From positions 62,001 through 126,000 of the forward strand of contig JAIXOM010000031.1 in NCBI GenBank assembly GCA_027486755.1: a stretch of DNA of 64,000 nucleotides, in the 5' to 3' direction. The notes beneath the pieces are model-generated. The model made no database searches and was not told the origin of the DNA. It saw only the letters and a program-made list of their open reading frames with translations. Made by a program: the position numbers and the translations under genes. Of this stretch, positions 57,813-64,000 are shown one piece after another; within the stretch, counting starts at the first letter, position 1, and each line of letters opens with the position of its first letter. Origin of the DNA: Comamonadaceae bacterium (GTDB lineage: Bacteria > Pseudomonadota > Gammaproteobacteria > Burkholderiales > Burkholderiaceae_C).

Positions 57813-58690
57813 GCGGCCTCCTTTTCGCGCACCTGGGCCGCCTGCACCCGCAGTCGACGCTTGCGAAAATCGATCCAGGTGTCAACGATGCCGCGCGGCA
57901 TGAAGTTGATCACCAGAATCAAAAGCAGGCCATAGACCAGCATGCGGTAGTCGGCCAGCGGCCGGGACAGTTCGGGCAAAGCCACCAGCACCGCAGTGCC
58001 CACCACCGGGCCCCAGACGGAATGCCGACCGCCCAAAACCACATAGGACAACACCGCCACCAAAAAGGGAAAGCCGAACTGATTGGGCTCGAGCGAGTAA
58101 ACGTGAAAAGCCTCCAAGGCCCCGAAATAGCCGGCCAGCGCGCCCGACAGCGCAAAGGCCAGCAACTGGTAGCGCGAAATCGCCACGCCCAGGGAGACGG
58201 CCACCGCCTCGTCCTGACGGATCGCGTCGAAGGCGCGGCCGGTGCGCGAATTGTTCAGGCTGGCCACCAGGTAAATCGCCACCGCCACCGAAATCAGCAA
58301 GGTCCAGGTGCCTACCGCCTTGGGAATGCCCGACAAGCCCATGGCACCGCCGGTGATGCCTTCGGCGTAGATGTTGAGCGAAAGCACCACCTGCACAAAG
58401 GCCAGTGTGGCAATGGCCTGATAGACCCCGCGCAGTCGGGTCAGCGGCCAGGCCAGCAGCATAGAAATCAGCACCGAGGCCACGGTGGCCACCAAGATGG
58501 ACAGCGGCACCGGCAGGCCCAGCTTGACCGTCAGCGAGGCGGCGGTGTAGGCGCCGATGGCCGTCAGCCCGGCGCTGCCAATCGAAAAGGTGCCCGAGCG
58601 CAGCACCAGGTACTGGCCCAGCGCATAGCCGGTGTGCAGCAGGAACAGGTCGATCAGCGGCCGGTAGGCAATGAAAAAATCAATCATCAT
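57809..58690 (-). CDS. livM: ABC transporter permease LivM type
   Basis: 293-residue inner-membrane permease with about eight hydrophobic helices. Family blocks: GQYLVLRSGTFSIGSAGLTAIGAY, GVYQAIATLAFVQVVLS, GRAFDAIRQDEAVAVSLG and VLGGRHSVWGPVVG. It ends with a basic cytoplasmic tail (DFRKRRLRV). Overlaps both neighbours by four bases. Confidence 0.93.
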   Translation of the reverse strand: MMIDFFIAYRPLIDLFLLHTGYALGQYLVLRSGTFSIGSAGLTAIGAYTAASLTVKLGLPVPLSILVATVASVLISMLLAWPLTRLRGVYQAIATLAFVQVVLSLNIYAEGITGGAMGLSGIPKAVGTWTLLISVAVAIYLVASLNNSRTGRAFDAIRQDEAVAVSLGVAISRYQLLAFALSGALAGYFGALEAFHVYSLEPNQFGFPFLVAVLSYVVLGGRHSVWGPVVGTAVLVALPELSRPLADYRMLVYGLLLILVINFMPRGIVDTWIDFRKRRLRVQAAQVREKEAA

Positions 58691-59574
58691 CGACCCCGCA
58701 TCAGTCCTGCTTCAGGCCGGCCGAGCAGGCCATGGGGCCGCACCAGCAGGATCAAAAACAGCAGTGAAAAAATAATCGTGTCGGTCAGCCCCGAGGGCAG
58801 ATAAGCGACCGACAGGGTCTGAATCATGCCCAGCAGCAAGCCGGCCACCAGGGCGCCCGAGATGCTGCCCAGTCCACCCAGGATGATGACCACAAAGCCC
58901 CGCAGCAAATACGGCTCGCCCATCATGAAGTGAATGTTGTTGAAGGCCAGGCCCACCATCACACCGGCGGCCGCCGCTAGCGCGCCCGACATGAAAAAGG
59001 TCTGGAAGAACACGAAGTTCGGGTTGACCCCACTGAGCACCGCAGCCCGCTCATTGCCAGCCACAGCGCGCACCTGCCGCCCGGCGGCGGTTTTGGACAA
59101 ATACCAGGTGATGGAAAAAACCAGCAAGGCCGCTAAAACGGCCATCACCAATTGCAGCGCCGACACCCTCAGACCCGCGAACTCATAGACCACCACCGGG
59201 AAGGTCTCAAAGGGGAAGCGCATGATTTGCGTGCCCGAGATCTTCTGCGCCACCGTGATCAAGATCAGGTTCACCCCGATGGCGGAAATGATGGCGCCAA
59301 ACTCTTCCTCGCCCTGCTTGCGCAGCCGGCGAAAGGCAACAAATTCGATCAGCACGCTCAGAATGCCGCCGCCGATCATACCCAGGACAAAGCCCAGCCA
59401 CAGCGGCAGGCCGGCCAGCACCGAATACAGCGCCACAAAGGCGCCTGTCATGAAGACCGCACCATGGGCCAGATTGAGAATCTGGTGAATGCCAAAGACC
59501 AGGGTAAAGCCAATCGCAAACAGCGCATAGACGCCGCCGACGATCAAGCCATTGAGCAGTTGCTGAATGATCAT
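58687..59574 (-). CDS. livH: ABC transporter permease LivH type
   Basis: 295-residue permease: LLNGLIVGGVYALFAIGFTL, NLAHGAVFMTGAFVAL, RAVAGNERAAVLSGVN and ILGGLGSISGALVAGLLLG are LivH blocks. Begins seven bases after the upstream SDR stop. Confidence 0.93.
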   Translation of the reverse strand: MIIQQLLNGLIVGGVYALFAIGFTLVFGIHQILNLAHGAVFMTGAFVALYSVLAGLPLWLGFVLGMIGGGILSVLIEFVAFRRLRKQGEEEFGAIISAIGVNLILITVAQKISGTQIMRFPFETFPVVVYEFAGLRVSALQLVMAVLAALLVFSITWYLSKTAAGRQVRAVAGNERAAVLSGVNPNFVFFQTFFMSGALAAAAGVMVGLAFNNIHFMMGEPYLLRGFVVIILGGLGSISGALVAGLLLGMIQTLSVAYLPSGLTDTIIFSLLFLILLVRPHGLLGRPEAGLMRGR

Positions 59575-59581
59575 GGCGGCC

Positions 59582-60346
59582 TCAGAACGGGGACAGGCCC
59601 AGGGACAGGCCGCCGTCGATCACCACCGACTGGCCGGTAAACCACTCGGCACGGATGCAATAGTCCACCGACTCTGCTACTTCCTCGGGTGTGCCGACCC
59701 GGCCGAGCACATGGTAGGGCGCGATCGCATCCATGCGCTTGTCGTGCTCCTCTTGGGTGAACAGGCCGGCACGAATGTTCAGGTCGGTCGGCACCGCCCC
59801 TGGTACCACGCAGTTGACCCGCACCTGCTTGGGTCCGAGTTCGGCCGCCAATACCTTGGTAACCGCCTCCACCGCCCCCTTGCTGGCCGCATAGGGCGAG
59901 GCCCCGGGATAAGCGCGGCGGGTATGGACCGAACCAAAGAACACCACCGCGCCGCGGCGCTTTTCAAGCTCGGGCAAGGCCAGGCCGGAGAGCAGCATGG
60001 CCGAGACCACATTGATCTGGAAGACCTTCATCAGCTCGTCTTCCTGCAACTCGGCCAAAGGTCCGCGCACCATGTCGGCGGCGGTGTTGACCAAAGCATC
60101 GAGCCCGCCGCCATGCGCGACTGCCTCCTGCACCAGGCGACGCCGATCGGCATCGACCGCCACATCAGCCACCACCGCATGGCAGGCTGGCCCCAGCGCC
60201 TGGGCGGTGGCCTGCACCTTGTCGGCCCGGCGGCCGCAAATGGTCACCCGCGCACCGCGCTCGACAAAATAACGGGCCACGCCCGCACCAATGCCGGTGC
60301 CGCCACCTGTGACCAGCAGCGACATGCCTTCGATAGATCGCATCAT
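59582..60346 (-). CDS. SDR-family oxidoreductase
   Basis: 254-residue SDR with VTGGGTGIGAGVARYF, LVNTAADMVRGPL in place of NNAG, Ser in VFFGSVHTRRAYPG and Y-x3-K in PYAASKGAVEAV. GGAGGT lies five bases before the first of two ATGs. It overlaps the ThuA-like stop by ATGA. The asparagine-rich NNAG motif is changed to N-T-A-A. Substrate unknown. Confidence 0.85.
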   Translation of the reverse strand: MMRSIEGMSLLVTGGGTGIGAGVARYFVERGARVTICGRRADKVQATAQALGPACHAVVADVAVDADRRRLVQEAVAHGGGLDALVNTAADMVRGPLAELQEDELMKVFQINVVSAMLLSGLALPELEKRRGAVVFFGSVHTRRAYPGASPYAASKGAVEAVTKVLAAELGPKQVRVNCVVPGAVPTDLNIRAGLFTQEEHDKRMDAIAPYHVLGRVGTPEEVAESVDYCIRAEWFTGQSVVIDGGLSLGLSPF

Positions 60347-61056
60347 TTTGTACCTCCGGTGCTGCGCCTGTCACCCAGTAGCCAATCGAGTGCATTGGTG
60401 AGCAGTCGGCGGTGCGCTGGCGTCGCAAAACTGTCCATGTCATGTCCCAAAGCGTCATAAAAAACCCGAGCGCCCCGCCACTGATTGCACCAGGCGGTGG
60501 GCATCCAGGCGCCGCCCTCGGGCCGGGACTCGGACAACGCCTGCACGCTGGCGGCAAGACGCAAATTCCCATAGACCTCGTCGCGCGAGTCAAAGTCGCC
60601 CACGCCCTGCATCAGCTCATGCTGGGGCTGCAGAACACGGGTCTGTACCGGGCCATAGGGCGGATGCCCAGACTGACCCCAGATCCAACGCCCGCCCAGC
60701 ATCTCTTCCCACTCGGGCCAGGTGTCAAAGCAGATGGAAGCGGTGTGCATGGCCAGCAAGGCGCCGCCACCGAGCAGATGCGCGGTGATGGCCTGGCGCG
60801 CAGCTTCAGGAATGTCATAAGCCCACTGGGCGCGATGCGGCTCATAGCGATCGCTCTGGCTCATGGACCAGCGCAGCGCGCTGACCACCAGCAAGTCATG
60901 CGGCCGCGAAGCGAGCTCGGCGCAGCCACGGTCAATGTCCTCATGGGTGCTGACCTCGTAGCCCAGCTCACCGAACAGGCCTTGCCAGAAGGCCGCCGTC
61001 GCCTCGCTCGGGTGATAGAGCCCAGCGGTCAAATGAACAGCACGTACTGCAGACAT
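60343..61056 (-). CDS. ThuA-like domain protein
   Basis: 237-residue protein of the ThuA (trehalose-utilisation, class-I glutamine-amidotransferase-like) fold. Recognisable are LLVVSALRWSM, the LLGGGALLAMHTASICFD nucleophile-elbow region, PYGPVQTRVLQPQHELMQGV, DEVYGNL and the C-terminal ARVFYDALGHDMDSFATPAH. The catalytic Cys of amidotransferases is not at the elbow. Such domains occur with sugar- and ketone-modifying SDRs; the function is not settled. Confidence 0.82.
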   Translation of the reverse strand: MSAVRAVHLTAGLYHPSEATAAFWQGLFGELGYEVSTHEDIDRGCAELASRPHDLLVVSALRWSMSQSDRYEPHRAQWAYDIPEAARQAITAHLLGGGALLAMHTASICFDTWPEWEEMLGGRWIWGQSGHPPYGPVQTRVLQPQHELMQGVGDFDSRDEVYGNLRLAASVQALSESRPEGGAWMPTAWCNQWRGARVFYDALGHDMDSFATPAHRRLLTNALDWLLGDRRSTGGTK

Positions 61057-61066
61057 GGCGGTCCCC

Positions 61067-61825
61067 TCAGCCTTTGGCCGGCTCGCGCGGCAGTTGCATC
61101 AAGACGCTAGAGACCACCCCGCCGTCGACCACGATTTCATGGCCGTTGATGTAGGAAGCCTCTTCCGAAGCCAGGAACAACACCGCATGGGCCACGTCCA
61201 TGGCGGTGCCCAGGCGGCGTACCGGCACCGCCTTGCCGCGCAACTCACGCACCACCGGGTTGGCGTAAAACGGCGTGGAGATGCCCGCATCAATAAAGCC
61301 CGGCGCCACCGCATTGACCCTGATGCCCAAAGGCCCCCATTCCAACCCCATCTGCTCGGTCAGGCGCGCCAAGCCCGCCTTGGCGGCCGGGTACGCGCCT
61401 GCCCCAGGTCCGGGGGCTAGGGAATTGACCGAGGTGATGTTGATGATGGCGCCGCTGCCGCGCTTTTGCATGCCACGGGCGCAGGCACGGGCCACCACAT
61501 AGCAGGCGGTGAGGTTGACGCTGATGACATCGGTAAAGTCGCTCAGGGCCATGTCCATCAAAGGCCCGAAGCGGCCTATGCCGGCGTTGTTGACCAGCAC
61601 ATCCGGGGTCTGCTCCAGCCCATCGAACAGGGCCTGGACCTCGGCCTCGCGGGTGACATCGACCGCGATCGCCCGTGCATCGCTCAGCCCCTGGCTGACT
61701 TGCTCGGCCGTTTTCAGGTCGCGGTCGACCACCAGCACCCGGTAGCCGAGTTGGTCGGCGCGGCTGCAGATGGCAGCGCCCAGGCCGCCGCCACCGCCGG
61801 TGACCATGATCAGTTTATTGCTCAT
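61067..61825 (-). CDS. SDR-family oxidoreductase
   Basis: 252-residue SDR: VTGGGGGLGAAICSRA, VLVNNAGIGRFGPL, Ser in NITSVNSLAPGPG, Y-x3-K in AYPAAKAGLARL. Located between the P450 and ThuA-like genes, overlapping the P450 stop by four bases. A plausible role is oxidation of the alcohol made by the P450. Confidence 0.87.
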   Translation of the reverse strand: MSNKLIMVTGGGGGLGAAICSRADQLGYRVLVVDRDLKTAEQVSQGLSDARAIAVDVTREAEVQALFDGLEQTPDVLVNNAGIGRFGPLMDMALSDFTDVISVNLTACYVVARACARGMQKRGSGAIINITSVNSLAPGPGAGAYPAAKAGLARLTEQMGLEWGPLGIRVNAVAPGFIDAGISTPFYANPVVRELRGKAVPVRRLGTAMDVAHAVLFLASEEASYINGHEIVVDGGVVSSVLMQLPREPAKG

Positions 61826-63024
61826 GCTTGCCCCAATACAACAGGATAGGAGCCCCAGTTAGGGCGTTCGGTATGGCTGGCCGCCTTTGGCGGCTTGTCA
61901 GGGTCTGGCCTGGCGCCCCGCTCAAACAAGGTGCGCACCAGCAGCGGCACGATGCCGTACTGGTGGGTCTGCGGGTCGCAGTCGGGCCGCGGCAGCACAC
62001 CGCCGTCCAGGTCGCGGCCCAGGCAGGTGTGCACGCCCACGCCAAAGGTCAGACCCCAGGGCGGCACGCCTTCGGACACCACGCGGTGCGGGTTGAACAC
62101 ATCGGCATCGGCGCCGAAGATGGTTCTGTCGCGGTTGGCGCTGGCCAGATCAATCACCACCCGGTCAGTGGGCTGCACCGCTTGCCCGGTGGGCAGGTGC
62201 ATAGGGCAGATGGGCTTGCGCCAAGCCACCGGGCTGGCCGGGTGCAGGCGCAGACTTTCATGCACGCAGCGCTGCTGAAACAACGGGTCGCTGCGCATGC
62301 GCAGGCCGTCGGCCGGATGTACCTGCGCCCAGCTGTAGAGGTCGTGGAAGGCGTGGGTGGTGGCGTTGGCGGTGCTGTGCGAGCCGGCCTGCAGGTAAAA
62401 CGCGATCTCGCGCATCATCAGCTCAGGCGGCAGTTCGATGCGATCTTCGTTTTGCGCCAGCACCGTCAACACATCGCGCGGCAAGTCGTCTTGGGTGATC
62501 TCGCCACGGCGCAGGCGCTCGAGCAAATCCCGCCGGCGGGCCAGCGAGGGCTGGTAGAAGCTGTGGTCAAAGTCGCGCAGGGCCTCGCGCACCTCGGCGC
62601 GCACCTCTTCCTTGTTGCGGGTCGAGTGAACCAAGGTGGCGCCTTCGCTGAAACTCATGACCAAGGCGCGCAGGTGCTCGGTCTCCTGCGTGGTGCGCAG
62701 TGGCCGGTCTATGCCAGCGAAGTCAGCGGTCAAATTCAGGGTGACGCGGTAGCCAAAGTCCACCAGGTCGGCAGCGCCAGCGGCTACGAAAGGCGCAATG
62801 GTTTGCGCCAAGGTGGCCGGAAAAACCTCCTGCTCGTAGTAGCGGAAAAAATCGCGCCGGAAAACCTTGAGCTCCAGCAAGCGACGCGCCCGGTGCTCGG
62901 CGCCGTGCAGCACCAAGAGCACATCGGCCATGATGACCGCGCCTTCGTCATAGAGCGACTGCGCCAGTTGCTGCTCGCGCAGGCATTCGAGCGCGTCCTT
63001 GTAGCCTTGAACCGTCAGAGCCAT
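61822..63024 (-). CDS. cytochrome P450
   Basis: 400-residue soluble bacterial P450. I-helix AGSHSTANATTH, E-x2-R motif HESLRLHPASP, and heme loop FGVGVHTCLGRDLDGG with the proximal Cys (F-x2-G-x-H-x-C-x-G). N-terminal LTVQGYKDALECLREQQLAQ replaces any membrane anchor. No ferredoxin or ferredoxin reductase gene is next to it. Nine bases separate it from a paralogous P450 upstream. Confidence 0.92.
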   Translation of the reverse strand: MALTVQGYKDALECLREQQLAQSLYDEGAVIMADVLLVLHGAEHRARRLLELKVFRRDFFRYYEQEVFPATLAQTIAPFVAAGAADLVDFGYRVTLNLTADFAGIDRPLRTTQETEHLRALVMSFSEGATLVHSTRNKEEVRAEVREALRDFDHSFYQPSLARRRDLLERLRRGEITQDDLPRDVLTVLAQNEDRIELPPELMMREIAFYLQAGSHSTANATTHAFHDLYSWAQVHPADGLRMRSDPLFQQRCVHESLRLHPASPVAWRKPICPMHLPTGQAVQPTDRVVIDLASANRDRTIFGADADVFNPHRVVSEGVPPWGLTFGVGVHTCLGRDLDGGVLPRPDCDPQTHQYGIVPLLVRTLFERGARPDPDKPPKAASHTERPNWGSYPVVLGQA

Positions 63025-63033
63025 GCTGGACCC

Positions 63034-64000
63034 TCAGACACCGAAGAGCAGCGGATAGCTGGACCAGTTGTTGCGAATGGTCGAACGGTCCACCACGCCC
63101 GGCCGATCGGGATCGGGGCGCGCCCCGTTCATCAGCAACTCGTGAACGATCAGGGTCACCGTGCCCCACTGGTGGTCCTGCTCGCGGGCATCGGCGCGCG
63201 GCAGCAAGCCAGCGGCCAGGTTCAGGCCTACGCAGGCGTGCATGCCCATGCCGAAAGACAAACCGTAGGGGCTGGCCTGCTTGGAGGCGGGCCGGTGCGG
63301 GTTGTATTGCGCCGCATCGGCGCCAAAAACACCCACGTCGCGGTTGGCCGCCATCAGGTCGACCGAGACCATGTCTTGCTCGGTGGCATCCTGGCCGGTG
63401 GGCAGGTGCACCGGGCAGGTCGGACGCCGGCCCGCCGTCGGGCTCGAGGGGTGCAGACGCATGCTTTCATGGATGGCCCGCTGCAGGAAAAACCGGTCCT
63501 GCTCGTAGCGCTTTGCATCTTCCGGATGCTCGGTGCGCCAGGTAAAGATCTCATGCACCGCGTGGGTCAGCGTGTGTATGGTGGTGAAGGCGCCGGCCAG
63601 CAAAAAGAAACCGATTTCCTTCATCAGCACCTCGTGCTCAATCGGATGCTCGGGCGCGTTGCGCAGCAACTCCAGCAGCACATCGCGCGGCAGGCTGTCC
63701 TCGCTGCGCTGGCCGCTGGCCAATTCGGCCAGCAGGGTCTGCCGGCGCTGCATCGAGGGCCGAAAGAATACCTGGTCGAATTCGTCCATGGCCTGCTGGA
63801 TTTCAGCCTTGATGGCCTCCTTGTCGCCCAAAGCCTGGCCCAAAGTGGCAGCCTTGCCGAAGGTGCGCAGGATGTGCAGCAGCTGGGCGGTTTCCTCGGG
63901 CGTGCGCAGCGGACGGTCCACGCCGGAAAAGTCGGCGGTCAGGTTCATCATCACCCGAAAGCCGAAGTCGACCAGGTCGGTTTTGCCGCTGGCCAGATAG
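63034..64000 (-). CDS. cytochrome P450, N-terminus beyond window
   Basis: About 322 C-terminal residues are present; the frame continues through the window edge (DLVDFGFRVMMNLTADFSGVD). I-helix LLAGAFTTIHTLTH, E-x2-R HESMRLHPSSP, heme loop FGMGMHACVGLNLAAG. It is a tandem paralogue of the next P450, sharing VDFG(F/Y)RV and (F/A)-G-(V/I)-D-R-P-L-R-T blocks and the same C-terminal NGARPDP/RGARPDP region. Upstream genes of the operon are not visible. Confidence 0.92.
   Translation of the reverse strand, partial: YLASGKTDLVDFGFRVMMNLTADFSGVDRPLRTPEETAQLLHILRTFGKAATLGQALGDKEAIKAEIQQAMDEFDQVFFRPSMQRRQTLLAELASGQRSEDSLPRDVLLELLRNAPEHPIEHEVLMKEIGFFLLAGAFTTIHTLTHAVHEIFTWRTEHPEDAKRYEQDRFFLQRAIHESMRLHPSSPTAGRRPTCPVHLPTGQDATEQDMVSVDLMAANRDVGVFGADAAQYNPHRPASKQASPYGLSFGMGMHACVGLNLAAGLLPRADAREQDHQWGTVTLIVHELLMNGARPDPDRPGVVDRSTIRNNWSSYPLLFGV

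Overview
The window is GC-rich, densely coded bacterial DNA. The gene content points to a betaproteobacterium of the Burkholderiales, probably a Comamonadaceae relative: a Bug-type tricarboxylate-transporter receptor, three DctPQM TRAP transporters, a Liv-type ABC transporter, many short-chain dehydrogenases, and sugar-acid and aromatic catabolism. Taxonomy is inferred from gene content only. The only housekeeping gene is pgsA at the left edge; nearly everything else is accessory catabolism. No rRNA, complete tRNA, CRISPR array, transposase or integrase gene was seen.

Layout. 1-1438: start of a DMT exporter, pgsA and an orphan amino-acid-type ABC ATPase. 1487-4133: creatininase-like protein, glutathione transferase, HD-domain protein and an AhpD-like protein. 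4149-11266: a phthalate 4,5-dioxygenase-type cluster made of a Bug receptor, reductase, dihydrodiol dehydrogenase and MarR regulator, then, beyond an inserted GNAT/DUF1778 toxin-antitoxin pair, dihydroxyphthalate decarboxylase and Rieske oxygenase. Both arms have the same 12-bp palindrome placed in the same way in their promoters. 11316-17952: aldo/keto reductase, amidohydrolase, GMC oxidoreductase, a 3-hydroxyisobutyrate-dehydrogenase-like enzyme, an SDR and a chromene-carboxylate-isomerase-like protein, with a pair of long related hairpins at 13629-13821. 18047-18599: BrnTA with a frameshifted toxin.

18891-28660: an L-idonate/ketogluconate/gluconate regulon with a LacI-type repressor, two identical operators, 2-ketoaldonate reductase, gluconokinase, a TRAP transporter, IdnO- and IdnD-like dehydrogenases and an SDR, ending in a relic of 6-phosphogluconate dehydrogenase. 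28732-39304: a galactonate-type De Ley-Doudoroff region with an enolase-superfamily dehydratase, a second TRAP transporter and a DgoR-like repressor on one strand, and divergently an IlvD/Edd dehydratase, erythronate-dehydrogenase-like SDR, KDG kinase, DgoK and KDPGal aldolase. 39325-42790: a non-phosphorylating fuconate-type set. 42962-52016: a hexuronate operon with GntR regulator, third TRAP transporter, altronate dehydratase, a frameshifted Ldh2-family dehydrogenase, fructuronate reductase and ManD-type mannonate dehydratase.

52189-53788: an ACMSD-like amidohydrolase and a MarR regulator. 54027-54966: a DUF2281/PIN toxin-antitoxin module. 64000-55165 (minus strand): a long operon of two tandem P450 paralogues (one cut by the window edge), SDR, ThuA-like protein, SDR and LivHMGF plus receptor, closed by a strong terminator.

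The unifying theme is import and oxidation of acidic sugars and aromatic acids. Four kinds of candidate operator are visible next to regulator genes. Three genes are broken (brnT, gnd, ldh2-like), and three toxin-antitoxin modules sit at or near the seams between catabolic blocks.
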